Assembly: GCF_017921895.1 (NCBI RefSeq) | Contig: NZ_JAFIDN010000004.1 | Coordinates: forward strand, 225,503 to 289,502 | Reading direction: 5' to 3' | DNA: 64,000 nucleotides | Source of the DNA: Natronogracilivirga saccharolytica | GTDB taxonomy: Bacteria; Bacteroidota; Rhodothermia; Balneolales; Natronogracilivirgulaceae | Part shown: in pieces, positions 1 to 7,972 of the stretch | Layout of the letters: each line of letters opens with the position of its first letter | Numbering within the stretch: the stretch's first letter is position 1 | The notes under the pieces: model-generated | Told to the model about the DNA's origin: nothing | The model's input: the letters and a program-made list of their open reading frames with translations, nothing else | Databases searched by the model: none | Made by a program: the position numbers and the translations under genes

Positions 1-266
1 GTCTTGATGAGATGGTGAGTCCGATGATAAGCAAACTGTTTGATACAGAGGCTCCTGTAATTGCAGTTTCACTTGGATCGCCCTACATACTTGGCGCTTT
101 TGATGATGCCGATGTACATATGCTGGCATGGTCACCGCGCGAACGGCAGCAAGTCGCTGCGGGTTATGTATTAACAGGTGCAGCAGGTGCCGGCGGGAAA
201 CTGCCCGTAACCATCCCATCACTGTATGACATCGGTGACGGGATCATACTTGAAGCCGTTCAATAA
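1..266 (+). CDS. Glycoside hydrolase family 3, C-terminal fragment
   Basis: Only the last 88 codons are in the window; the reading frame is open from base 3 and enters from upstream. The visible part has a stretch reading VIAVSLGSPYILGAF followed about 40 residues later by GKLPVTIP. This is the usual end of the GH3 C-terminal domain in beta-glucosidase and beta-N-acetylglucosaminidase proteins. The catalytic nucleophile lies in the N-terminal TIM barrel, which is outside the window, so substrate and activity cannot be judged. The stop codon at 264-266 lies 19 bases before the next start, suggesting co-transcription with the deaminase gene. Confidence 0.75.
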   Translation, partial: LDEMVSPMISKLFDTEAPVIAVSLGSPYILGAFDDADVHMLAWSPRERQQVAAGYVLTGAAGAGGKLPVTIPSLYDIGDGIILEAVQ

Positions 267-285
267 AAAAATTAAAAGAGGCGTC

Positions 286-1035
286 ATGCAATCATACAAC
301 TGGAGTTTATTTAAAAAACGCTCGTACTCCCCCTACTCCGGGCGTACCAATGTGTGTATGATCGCTGGTGAATCGGGTAAATATTATCCGGGTGTGCGGC
401 TTGAAAACATCTCTTTTCCATTGTCAATTGATCCTATTCAAACTGCGATTTTTTCGTGCTTGAGCGAAGCCGATAAACCAAAAACGCTTCTTGCTCCTCC
501 CGACTCGTCAGGACAAGCTGAAAAAGAAACTGAAGAAGATTTGAAAAACTGGCGCCATCTTTTTGATCTGGAAATTCAACTGGTTGATGATCATGAACTT
601 CCGGACCCGTCCCTGCTGTTTGCAACAGCAGAAGATGCCCAAACAAGTCAGAGCAGGCTATCAGAGCTCACTAAACAATGTATTATACCTTTTTCAGGAT
701 TTCCCGTAACGGCTTTGCTCAAAACGGACAAGGGCGTTTACTCTGGAGTAAACATCGAACTTTCGGAATGGCAAAAAGGATTGTGCGCCGAACGGGTAGC
801 TATTTCAAAAGCAGTTGCTTCAGGGGCCGGTATCCTGGAATACATACATGTTTATGCACCTCAAAGTGATTATGTAAGCCCATGCGGTGCATGCCGCCAG
901 GTCATAAGCGAGCAGATGGAACAGGGTGTTGTTATGTTGCAGCATAATGAAACCGAATCATCCAGATTCCATATATCCGATCTGCTCCCCTATCAGTTCC
1001 GGGCCGGAAATCTCAACATGAATAAAGATCAGTGA
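286..1035 (+). CDS. cdd: Cytidine deaminase with tandem CDA domains, active site in the C-terminal half
   Basis: Predicted zinc-dependent deaminase converting cytidine/deoxycytidine to uridine/deoxyuridine in pyrimidine salvage (249 aa). The C-terminal half carries both signatures: the CAE motif within GLCAERVAIS, giving one zinc Cys and the proton-shuttling Glu, and the PCGACRQ motif with the other two zinc Cys. The N-terminal half (about residues 12-55) also looks like a CDA domain, with SPYSG, a GKYYPGVRLEN strand and a following helix. There the CAE position reads IDP and no PCxxC is present, so it should be catalytically dead. E. coli Cdd has the opposite order, active N-terminal and dead C-terminal. 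The start at 286 is chosen over an in-frame ATG at 226 because AGAGG sits just upstream and the longer form overlaps the GH3 gene. The next gene follows after 9 bases. Confidence 0.82.
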   Translation: MQSYNWSLFKKRSYSPYSGRTNVCMIAGESGKYYPGVRLENISFPLSIDPIQTAIFSCLSEADKPKTLLAPPDSSGQAEKETEEDLKNWRHLFDLEIQLVDDHELPDPSLLFATAEDAQTSQSRLSELTKQCIIPFSGFPVTALLKTDKGVYSGVNIELSEWQKGLCAERVAISKAVASGAGILEYIHVYAPQSDYVSPCGACRQVISEQMEQGVVMLQHNETESSRFHISDLLPYQFRAGNLNMNKDQ

Positions 1036-1044
1036 TTAAAAATT

Positions 1045-1698
1045 ATGAAGTACATTGCCATTCTGGACTATAACCATCTGGATAACGGCATGTTCATGCA
1101 AAGCTTTGCAGAAGCACTTGCAGGACAACAGAATTGCCGGGCTTACATTCTGCATGGTGACAGTCTCTACACGAATCGATTGCTGCAGACCGGTATGATG
1201 CGTGAAGAGGCCGTAGTGCGCAGCACCAGAGATTTAAACAACCGGATCATCGCCCTTCTTGCTGACAGTGGCGTTGCCGGCATTGGCATCAACGGCTATC
1301 AGAAAGACATCATCACCAGCACTGACGGTGAACTCAAAATCAACCATAACTGGCTTGATAACCTTCCCGGGCGGACTCACCTTGTCATATCCAATCTGGT
1401 CAAGGATCAATCAAATGGTACTATCGGTCCTGTGCCTCTGAATCATCTGGCACACCGTTTATCAGAAGCTGTGCATGCTGATGCAATTGTGCTTTTTCCT
1501 ACAGTAAAAAACACAGAAACAAATTTCAGTCCGGAACCCGTTGATAAAAAAAACTCCGGGGAAACGGTCCGCAATCCGGAAAGCCTGATAGACCACAACC
1601 TGTTACCTCTTCCGGCCAACAGCTTCTTGTGTACTATTCCGCAGTTTAAAAACCTTCCGGAAACCAGGATTCTGCAGAAAATTGATCCGAAAAAATAG
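1045..1698 (+). CDS. Amino-acid-kinase-like protein, degenerate
   Basis: A 217-residue protein of uncertain function. Its middle part resembles the amino acid kinase fold of acetylglutamate kinase and relatives. It has a HGDSLYTNRLLQ segment, then REEAVVRSTRDLN, a hydrophobic strand ending GVAGIGINGYQ, and a VISNLVKD...GTIGPVPLNHLA...ADAIVLFP segment like the C-terminal substrate and nucleotide half of these kinases. The usual N-terminal glycine-rich KxGG loop is absent; the start reads MKYIAILDYNHLDNG. The last 55 residues are polar and probably disordered. It lies 9 bases behind the cytidine deaminase, so the two are probably co-transcribed. A regulatory or substrate-binding role is possible, but I cannot assign one. 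Confidence 0.5.
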   Translation: MKYIAILDYNHLDNGMFMQSFAEALAGQQNCRAYILHGDSLYTNRLLQTGMMREEAVVRSTRDLNNRIIALLADSGVAGIGINGYQKDIITSTDGELKINHNWLDNLPGRTHLVISNLVKDQSNGTIGPVPLNHLAHRLSEAVHADAIVLFPTVKNTETNFSPEPVDKKNSGETVRNPESLIDHNLLPLPANSFLCTIPQFKNLPETRILQKIDPKK

Positions 1699-1768
1699 AA
1701 AAACGGCAAAAAGTGCAAAAAAACTTCTTTTTTGGGGTCTTTTTATGCAGTTTTCGGCCAATTCCCGC

Positions 1769-1800
1769 TTGACATCATGTACAGCTTATAATTAGCTTCT
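1769..1800 (+). promoter_or_regulatory. Candidate Bacteroidota-type promoter of the histone-like gene
   Basis: TTG at 1769-1771 is followed after 21 bases by TAGCTTCT at 1793-1800. This resembles the TTTG (-33) and TAnnTTTG (-7) elements used by the primary sigma factor of Bacteroidota. It would place the transcript start near 1807 and leave a leader of about 55 bases before the ATG at 1862. The match is imperfect and only inferred. Confidence 0.35.
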
Positions 1801-1806
1801 CACAGA

Positions 1807-1825
1807 TGAAGACAATATGTCTTCA
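1807..1825. repeat. 19-bp palindrome in the leader of the histone-like gene
   Basis: TGAAGACAATATGTCTTCA: two perfect 8-base arms around a 3-base centre. It lies at or just after the inferred transcript start and about 37 bases before the start codon of the small histone-like gene. It could be a repressor site in DNA or a 5' stem-loop in the mRNA; the sequence alone does not decide. Confidence 0.6.
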
Positions 1826-1861
1826 ACAAAGTAATTTAATTTTAATTAAACGGAGTAATTC

Positions 1862-2035
1862 ATGAACAGATTCAGCGAAATAAAATCTTTGGTTGATGAG
1901 TTAGAGGTGGATATGGAAAAGTTCTACAGCAAGAATAATAAAACTGCTGGAACACGTGCACGAAAACTTCTGCAGGATCTGAAAAAACTGGCTCAAGAGG
2001 TCCGCATTGATATTCAGGAAAAAAAGAAAGACTGA
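1862..2035 (+). CDS. Histone H1-like (Hc1-type) small DNA-binding protein
   Basis: A 57-residue protein, rich in Lys and acidic residues. It starts MNRFSEIKSLVDEL and continues with an EKFY motif, KTAGTRARKLLQDLKKLAQ and a lysine-rich tail IQEKKKD. This arrangement matches the small histone-H1/Hc1-like proteins common in Bacteroidota and relatives, which are thought to bind DNA non-specifically and help compact the nucleoid. GGAG at 1852-1855 is a usable ribosome-binding site 6 bases before the ATG. The gene stands alone, with a candidate promoter at 1769-1800, a palindrome in its leader and a strong terminator behind it, so it is probably an abundant single-gene transcript. The length is typical for this group, which usually ends in a basic tail. 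Confidence 0.8.
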   Translation: MNRFSEIKSLVDELEVDMEKFYSKNNKTAGTRARKLLQDLKKLAQEVRIDIQEKKKD

Positions 2036-2053
2036 TTTTTTCAGGATGTTTCT

Positions 2054-2092
2054 AAAAAAGCCAAATCGAGCAATCGTTTTGGCTTTTTTTTT
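2054..2092 (+). terminator. Rho-independent terminator after the histone-like gene
   Basis: AAAAAAGCCAAA at 2054-2065 pairs with TTTGGCTTTTTT at 2078-2089 around a 12-base loop, and the run of T continues. It sits 18 bases after the stop codon. The flanking A run on the other strand means it may also end the convergent M42 peptidase transcript. Confidence 0.85.
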
Positions 2093-2115
2093 GATTTTAT
2101 AATGACCGACGGGTT

Positions 2116-3204
2116 TTAATCAAAAACCGAAAACTTCTGTCCGGCATCCATATTCATCACAGACTGTGTCAAAAGCATCGTGGTTTGCAAAACGTCCTCA
2201 ATTGATATCATTTCCACAGGGGTATGCATATACCGCAGCGGCAACGAAATCAGTCCGCTGGGAACGCCTTTTTTCTGGTAAAATATACTGTCCGTATCGG
2301 TGCCGGTTCGTGCGCCAGTTGCTTCTCTTTGCAGGATAATCCCCCTGTCTTCCGCCGCTTTCTCCAGATGATACATAACTTTGGGATGGTTGGCGCCACC
2401 ATGATTTATAACCGGACCCTTGCCCAGCTTGACCATACCATGTTTCTTTTGATTTATCCCCGGACTGTCGGTTGCATGCGTAACATCAGTAACTATGGCA
2501 ACATCCGGCTCATACCGGTACGTCATCATCCGGGCTCCAAAGCCTCCAATTTCCTCCTGTACGGCATTAAGTGCAATGACATTGACCTTGAGCTTATCTT
2601 TGGACTGCTGAAGCATTTCAACAACATTTGCGAGGACAAACCCTCCGATTCGGTTATCCAGTGCACGACCGGTTATGATATCGTCTGATAAAAACTCAAA
2701 TTGCTCAGCAAGCGTCACCGGGTCTCCTATCTGAATCATTCCCAGAACTTCTTCCCTGTTTGATGCTCCAATGTCTATAAACAGATCACTCCATTTCGGA
2801 GATTTGTTCTGCTCCTTTTCCTGCAAATGAATAGCCGTATGACCAATGATTCCGCTTACAATACCATCGCGGCTGTGAATAAACACCTTTCTCGCTCTTG
2901 CAATGGACGGGTCACTGCCGCCGACTCTGTTTATATATATATATCCGGATTCGTCAACATACTGGACAATCATGCCTATTTCATCACAATGAGCTTCCAG
3001 CATTACGGTTGCAGCATCCGGGTTTACATGGATATGTGCCGCAGCGGAACCGTAGGCATCTGTTTCAATATGGTCAGCGACCGGACGGAGGTAATCTACC
3101 CAAACCTGCTGTCCGGCTTTTTCGAAACCAGCGGGGCTCGGTGTAACAAGAAGATCTTCCAGAAAAGCAGCACATTTTTTATCAAAGGTCATTGTTTCGT
3201 ACAT
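2116..3204 (-). CDS. M42 family metallopeptidase (aminopeptidase)
   Basis: Cytoplasmic di-zinc aminopeptidase of family M42 (glutamyl aminopeptidase / CelM / FrvX group), 362 aa, normal length. Expected metal and catalytic residues are visible: His72 with Asp74 in AHCDEIGM, the bridging Asp183 in ALDNRIGG, the Glu217-Glu218 pair in NAVQEEIGG, Asp240 in VTDVTHATD, and a late His in RYMHTPVEM. Members form large dodecameric particles that trim peptides released by other proteases; that is family knowledge. Two in-frame ATGs (3204 and 3192) are possible starts and neither has a clear ribosome-binding site. The gene faces the histone-like gene, with the shared terminator between them. Confidence 0.9.
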   Translation of the reverse strand: MYETMTFDKKCAAFLEDLLVTPSPAGFEKAGQQVWVDYLRPVADHIETDAYGSAAAHIHVNPDAATVMLEAHCDEIGMIVQYVDESGYIYINRVGGSDPSIARARKVFIHSRDGIVSGIIGHTAIHLQEKEQNKSPKWSDLFIDIGASNREEVLGMIQIGDPVTLAEQFEFLSDDIITGRALDNRIGGFVLANVVEMLQQSKDKLKVNVIALNAVQEEIGGFGARMMTYRYEPDVAIVTDVTHATDSPGINQKKHGMVKLGKGPVINHGGANHPKVMYHLEKAAEDRGIILQREATGARTGTDTDSIFYQKKGVPSGLISLPLRYMHTPVEMISIEDVLQTTMLLTQSVMNMDAGQKFSVFD

Positions 3205-3388
3205 TTCGGGTTAAACAGAGTTCCCTGCTTATATCAGCAGGCCGTAAAAAGTAAGTGATCATCAGGTAACATAAAAGTCCCGGTCCGGCGCATCTGAATG
3301 CATTCATCCCTGAAACCATCACTCAGACCTGCCACACCGATTTAATTTTATTGCATATACGCGTGACAAACTACTGTGAGTTATATTA

Positions 3389-4642
3389 ATGGACAAATCC
3401 ACACAATACAAAATATTTACTGATCCGGTACACGGTTTCGTAAGTGTCCCGAAAGGACTTGTCCTTAAGCTTCTGGATCATCCCTATGTCCAGAGGCTGA
3501 GACGCATTCGTCAGCTTGGTCTGGCAAACACCGTGTTTCCCGGAGCAGAACACTCCCGTTTTTCCCATGCACTCGGAGCCCTGGGTCTGATGCAGCGCGT
3601 TTTAAATCACCTTCGGGAAAGAGATACTACCATAACCTATAATGAGTTTGAAAGTACTCTGGCCGCAATACTACTTCACGACATCGGACACGGTCCCTTT
3701 TCTCATACGCTGGAAAAAAGCATCATCGGCAATGCTCATCATGAGAAACTGACCCTCCTGTTGATGGAGGAACTCAACCGGCAGTTTGAGGGTCAGCTTG
3801 ATACTGCAATCCGGATTTTTACCAACCGGTACCCCAAGGTGTTCCTGCATCAGCTAATCTCGTCTCAACTTGATATTGACAGGCTCGACTATCTTCGCCG
3901 GGACAGCATGTTTACAGGTGTACTTGAGGGATCGATAGGCATAGACCGGATAATCCGCACAATGCGGGTTCACCAGGGCAATATTGTCATTGACAAAAAA
4001 GGAATTTATGCCATTGAAAACTATATTGTTGCCAGGCGCCTGATGTATATGCAGGTTTATTTGCATAAAACCGTTCTGGGCGGTGACAAATTGCTTATTG
4101 CCATACTAAATCATGCGCGCCGGCTGTTACAAAGGAATGAACCCTTACCGTTCTATTCTCCTGCCCTGGAGTTTTTCATTTCGCAAAGGCGGAACAATAC
4201 CGAAATGGTGAGCCGAAAGATGCTGGACATGTTCACCAGGCTTGACGATAATGATATCATTTTAACCCTTAAATACTGGCAGCATCACGACGACCCGGTC
4301 CTTAGCGATCTTTGCAGGCGTTTTTTAGACCGTGATTTTTTCCGTACGACATTTCTTGACAAAAAACCCACAGACAAACAGCTGAAAAAATGGAAACAGG
4401 ATACATCCGGAGTACTTGAGAAAATGGGCATGCCTTCGGACAGTGATACCGTATCGTCATACTTTTTTTATGATTTCAGCCAAAGCGAAGCATATAAATA
4501 TAAAAATGATGGTATCTGGATACTCAATGATGATGTAGCCGTTGAGTTTTCAAGAGCATCTGACAATCAGCATATTCTGGCTCTGACCAAACCCGTCATA
4601 AAACATTATGTGGTTCATCTCAAAAATGTACCTCTGAATTAA
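3389..4642 (+). CDS. HD-domain phosphohydrolase (YwfO/SAMHD1-like dNTPase family)
   Basis: A 417-residue protein of the COG1078 HD superfamily, whose relatives hydrolyse dNTPs to deoxynucleosides and triphosphate. The metal site is intact: His55 in AEHSRFSHALG, His97-Asp98 in LLHDIGHGPFSH, and an Asp at 162-164 in SQLDIDRLDYLRRDS. The N-terminal KIFTDPVHGFV is typical of the family. The C-terminal 130 residues are less conserved and may be the oligomerisation or regulatory part. The lipoprotein gene follows after 18 bases on the same strand, so they are likely co-transcribed. Exact substrate is unknown; dNTP pool control fits the thymidylate and deoxynucleoside kinase genes elsewhere in the window. 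Confidence 0.88.
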   Translation: MDKSTQYKIFTDPVHGFVSVPKGLVLKLLDHPYVQRLRRIRQLGLANTVFPGAEHSRFSHALGALGLMQRVLNHLRERDTTITYNEFESTLAAILLHDIGHGPFSHTLEKSIIGNAHHEKLTLLLMEELNRQFEGQLDTAIRIFTNRYPKVFLHQLISSQLDIDRLDYLRRDSMFTGVLEGSIGIDRIIRTMRVHQGNIVIDKKGIYAIENYIVARRLMYMQVYLHKTVLGGDKLLIAILNHARRLLQRNEPLPFYSPALEFFISQRRNNTEMVSRKMLDMFTRLDDNDIILTLKYWQHHDDPVLSDLCRRFLDRDFFRTTFLDKKPTDKQLKKWKQDTSGVLEKMGMPSDSDTVSSYFFYDFSQSEAYKYKNDGIWILNDDVAVEFSRASDNQHILALTKPVIKHYVVHLKNVPLN

Positions 4643-4660
4643 TTTGCAACTTTTACTCTT

Positions 4661-5674
4661 GTGCCGTTTTCATTCTCATATCACCTTTTTACAACTTTTC
4701 CGGCCGCCTTATCTCTGATTTTCCTCCTCTCCTCATGCACCGCTCATGATAGCGAGGCCAGTTCTGCTGATAATGGGACACCGGGTATTAATCCGGTGAC
4801 CTCCGAAAAGCCTTACGGACTTGAATATCCTCCTGAGAAGGCTCCGGCAGTGCCGTTGCCCGGCTATGACTACGATCCGCTTAATCCTCCTGTTATCTCT
4901 TACAGTGACGGTGGTTTGAATGTTATCAGGGATGGTGATTCGCTGAGATTCACAGCAGGTGATACACTGCTTCCGGGAGATAACCTGGAGACCGGATCAC
5001 GGCAATTTGCGGTCATTCAGTTTGACAAAAGCAACTCCATCATCATTCACCCCTCGTCTTTTGTCAAGTTCAGCTCAACCGGATCAACATTGCACACCCT
5101 GAGTGCAAGTATTCAAGTTGACCGGTATAGTGAAGAAAGACTACCGTTAATCGTTTGTTTCGACGACACCCTGACACATGTGGACAGCGAATCAATTCAA
5201 AATCACTCCTTTGGCATGCAATGCCGGGGCGAATCCGGGATTACCATATCCAGTCGCAAAGGTGTGCTTCGCTGGAATTGCGCTGTTCAACCCTGCGACA
5301 TACCCGCAGGGAAAGGGCTGGCAGGTTCAATAAGTGCAACGGTATTTGAGTTTGTGGACATCCCCGAACAGCCGGATATCTCTTTTACATTTACTGCCGA
5401 CACCGTCCCGGCCATGCAATCTGAAAGCAGAGCAAATGCTTTTGAATGGCCCCCTGTAACTCTTGCTGACCGCTACCTCGCCCATATATTCAATTATTCA
5501 AATGACCGGTACGATGACAGAAAGATCAAAAAGCATCACTCACTGAAAATGCTCCACAATAACGAAATCGAAGTATCCGGCCTGGATTCCGGAAGTTATT
5601 ATATAAGGGTTTTGGCAATTGACTTTTATGGTGTCAGCGGGCAGTGGTCAGATCCGGTACCTTTTGAGTTGTAA
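4661..5674 (+). CDS. FecR-domain lipoprotein with a C-terminal Fn3-like region
   Basis: A 337-residue exported lipoprotein. A hydrophobic signal peptide ends in LLSSC, a lipobox with the acylated Cys at residue 26. Residues about 90-145 have the FecR pattern: a GDTLLPGDNLETGSRQFAVIQF core followed by a strand ending HPSSFVKF. In classical FecR proteins such a domain sits in the periplasm and senses or passes on a signal; here there is no anti-sigma domain or membrane helix. The C-terminal 85 residues (FEWPPV...SGLDSGSYYIRVLAID...GQWSDPVPF) look like a fibronectin type III fold. The start is a GTG without a clear ribosome-binding site. It probably displays a binding domain at the membrane; partner unknown. 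Confidence 0.7.
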   Translation: MPFSFSYHLFTTFPAALSLIFLLSSCTAHDSEASSADNGTPGINPVTSEKPYGLEYPPEKAPAVPLPGYDYDPLNPPVISYSDGGLNVIRDGDSLRFTAGDTLLPGDNLETGSRQFAVIQFDKSNSIIIHPSSFVKFSSTGSTLHTLSASIQVDRYSEERLPLIVCFDDTLTHVDSESIQNHSFGMQCRGESGITISSRKGVLRWNCAVQPCDIPAGKGLAGSISATVFEFVDIPEQPDISFTFTADTVPAMQSESRANAFEWPPVTLADRYLAHIFNYSNDRYDDRKIKKHHSLKMLHNNEIEVSGLDSGSYYIRVLAIDFYGVSGQWSDPVPFEL

Positions 5675-5679
5675 CGTAT

Positions 5680-7443
5680 CTAATCATCGGCATACATCTC
5701 ACTTCTGAGAACTTGCCTGCCCGGATCAATGCGGTATTTACTGTGATCTTTTATAAAAACCGCCTTTTCGCCATGCTCCTTCATCGGGGGAATAATTGTC
5801 TGTTCAGTGTTTCCGTCAAAAACTTCAACCGGCATTTTAAATTCCTGTTCGCCGGGAGCGGACCAGCTGAGATAAAGTGAATCACCTTCCACCTTTGAGT
5901 TGAGCCCGGGCAACTCCGGATGCCTCAGATAGGATTCAAAAAACCAGTCCAGAGACTTACCCGTAACTGAAGCGACAATTTCTATAAATTCCGATGTATC
6001 TGTAAATCTGGACGGAGCAGGACGGCTTTGTCCGGCAAGTTCCGGATCAGGATACAGCATGGTTCTCAGTATTTTTTTGAAATTTTCATCTCCGGTGAGA
6101 TATCGCAGGGAATGCAAAATCCAGGCACCTTTCATGTAGATATCCCTTCCATCGTACATCTCTCTGGTGCTTCTGCTTTTCAGTGGTGCCACTGCAATAT
6201 TGTTTTCAATGCGCTGATACAGTCGTTCCATAAAATAGTCGTACTGCTCTCTTCCGTGCAAATGTTCGGCATATAATGGCTGCATGTAGGTTGCAAAACC
6301 CTCATGAATCCAGAAATCTTTCCAGTCATAAGCAGTAATCAGGTTTCCCCACCACTCATGTGCGAGTTCATGATGATGCAAATCATCAAAGTCCGAGCCG
6401 GTATCGAAAACGGTATCGTTTGTAAAGCCCGCACCATATGCTATCAGGGTCTGATGCTCCATGCCAAAAAATGGAGCCTCGGCAATACCGTATTTTTCAC
6501 TGCGAAAGGGATACGGACCCAGCAGCTTTTCAAAAAAAGCGAGATGCTCCTCAGCCTGATCCAGCAATGCCTTTGCTTTACTCTTGTTTTCCGGCAAAAC
6601 CCATAAATTTACAGGAAATTGTTCTTCAGTAACACTGGTAAACTCACTTGAAAGTTTTTCGTATGGGCCGATATTTATGGTTAATGCATAATTGCTTACA
6701 GGATGGTTAGTAACCCAGTGAAATACCGTCCGGTTGTTATCTGTACTCTCTTCTGAGCGTAAAACACCATTCGAAAGAACCGTAAGACCGTCCGGAACCG
6801 TGATCCTGAGCGATACCGAGTCAGGGCGATCCGACGGATGATCTTTCACAGGGAGCCATATATCCGCCCCGTTCACCTGGCAGGAAACCCCTATCCATGG
6901 CAAGCCGGATTTTGACTCCGACCATGTAAACCCACCCTCCCAGGGTGGATTCGGTGCCGGACGTGGCTTTCCGGAATAGAAAATGGCGACCTCAAGATGA
7001 CCGCCAATCTCTTTTTTTTCCGGAAGAGTGACAATGACCAGCCCGTCTGTGTGTTCGAAACCGGAAGCGTGTCTTTTCCCCTGACTGTCAGTTATTTCTA
7101 CTTTACTGACTTCAAAAACAGAATCGAGATGCGCTACATAGGTATCCAGATTGTCAATAATACCGGCATGTGCCGTAACATACCCGGAGATACTGCTGTC
7201 CGAGGGGTCTACAGAAAGATTGATATCATAGTACTCAATATTGACAGCGGCTTGTTCTGCCAGCAGCGGCCCGCCCGAGTCCAGTATATTGTTTTCGTAT
7301 ACCTCTAATGACTGGGTTACCGGCACGTCTGAAAATGTCAGGCAGGGCTGCAGCAACAACACCAACTGTATCAAAAACAGACTCAGGTTCAGGTTAAATA
7401 CCGGCTTTTGCTGAACTATGGTTTTTCGAATTGACCTTTTCAT
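5680..7443 (-). CDS. M1 family aminopeptidase, exported
   Basis: Zinc metallopeptidase of family M1, 587 aa from the chosen start. The gluzincin signature HELAHEWWGN gives zinc ligands His358 and His362 with catalytic Glu359, and the third ligand Glu381 is in IHEGFATY 18 residues on. GMEHQT (about 327-332) matches the exopeptidase GxMEN-type loop, here with His in place of the usual Asn. A basic N terminus and a hydrophobic stretch (LSLFLIQLVLLL) form a signal peptide, so it acts outside the cytoplasm. The ATG at 7443 is chosen; it makes a 50-base overlap with folA. An ATG at 7467 is also possible. Longer in-frame starts run through folA and are unlikely. The N-terminal domain is beta-rich, as in the family. 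Confidence 0.88.
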   Translation of the reverse strand: MKRSIRKTIVQQKPVFNLNLSLFLIQLVLLLQPCLTFSDVPVTQSLEVYENNILDSGGPLLAEQAAVNIEYYDINLSVDPSDSSISGYVTAHAGIIDNLDTYVAHLDSVFEVSKVEITDSQGKRHASGFEHTDGLVIVTLPEKKEIGGHLEVAIFYSGKPRPAPNPPWEGGFTWSESKSGLPWIGVSCQVNGADIWLPVKDHPSDRPDSVSLRITVPDGLTVLSNGVLRSEESTDNNRTVFHWVTNHPVSNYALTINIGPYEKLSSEFTSVTEEQFPVNLWVLPENKSKAKALLDQAEEHLAFFEKLLGPYPFRSEKYGIAEAPFFGMEHQTLIAYGAGFTNDTVFDTGSDFDDLHHHELAHEWWGNLITAYDWKDFWIHEGFATYMQPLYAEHLHGREQYDYFMERLYQRIENNIAVAPLKSRSTREMYDGRDIYMKGAWILHSLRYLTGDENFKKILRTMLYPDPELAGQSRPAPSRFTDTSEFIEIVASVTGKSLDWFFESYLRHPELPGLNSKVEGDSLYLSWSAPGEQEFKMPVEVFDGNTEQTIIPPMKEHGEKAVFIKDHSKYRIDPGRQVLRSEMYADD

Positions 7444-7900
7444 AATCAACAAAGGATATATTTTCATGATCAACACGCCGGACTTCTTTCCAGATAATGC
7501 CAATCTCATCGCGGTATTCAGGAAAAAAGGTATCGCCGTCATATTTTTCGTGGATTTCAGTGATTTCCAGCCTGTCACAGACCGGATAAAAATCACGATA
7601 AACCTGTTCGCCGCCAATTATATATACCAGCGGGACTTCCTTCAGAGCTTCGAGAACCTCCTTCCTGTTTCTGTACGTTTCAACGTTCTCGTAGCTCCGG
7701 GTACGCGACATGACAATATTGCGCCGGCCTGGAAGCGGACGCTCTTTCAGTTCTTCAAATACACCACGTCCCATTACAACCGGATGACCCTTGGTCCGCC
7801 TTTTAAAATGTGCCAGATCTTCCGGGATATACCACGGCAAGCTTCCGTCTTTGCCAATAACCAGGCCGGGGTCATGAGCTGCTATAAGCGATATTTTCAT
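7394..7900 (-). CDS. folA: Dihydrofolate reductase
   Basis: Reduces dihydrofolate to tetrahydrofolate with NADPH (168 aa). Typical features are MKISLIAAHDPGLVIGKDG at the start, the substrate loop LPWYIPEDLAHFK with the catalytic acidic residue at Asp28, the VVMGRGVFE and RNIVMSRT motifs that bind NADPH, and YIIGGEQVYRDF. It lies 72 bases downstream of thyA, whose reaction produces dihydrofolate, so the pair regenerates the folate used for dTMP synthesis. Its 3' end overlaps the M1 aminopeptidase gene by 50 bases in another frame. The last 12 residues are not conserved. Confidence 0.95.
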   Translation of the reverse strand: MKISLIAAHDPGLVIGKDGSLPWYIPEDLAHFKRRTKGHPVVMGRGVFEELKERPLPGRRNIVMSRTRSYENVETYRNRKEVLEALKEVPLVYIIGGEQVYRDFYPVCDRLEITEIHEKYDGDTFFPEYRDEIGIIWKEVRRVDHENISFVDYEKVNSKNHSSAKAGI

Positions 7901-7972
7901 AGCTCAGGCAAAAATTGTAGAAGGTGGGTGCTGAAAAAGGTATTGGCATTAAAATGACAATGTCAGCAAGTT

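Noticed and set aside
1769..1792. TTGACA at 1769-1774 and TATAAT at 1787-1792 as a sigma-70 promoter
   Set aside because: The spacer is only 12 bases, far short of the 16-18 needed. The Bacteroidota-type reading (TTG, 21 bases, TAGCTTCT) fits better.
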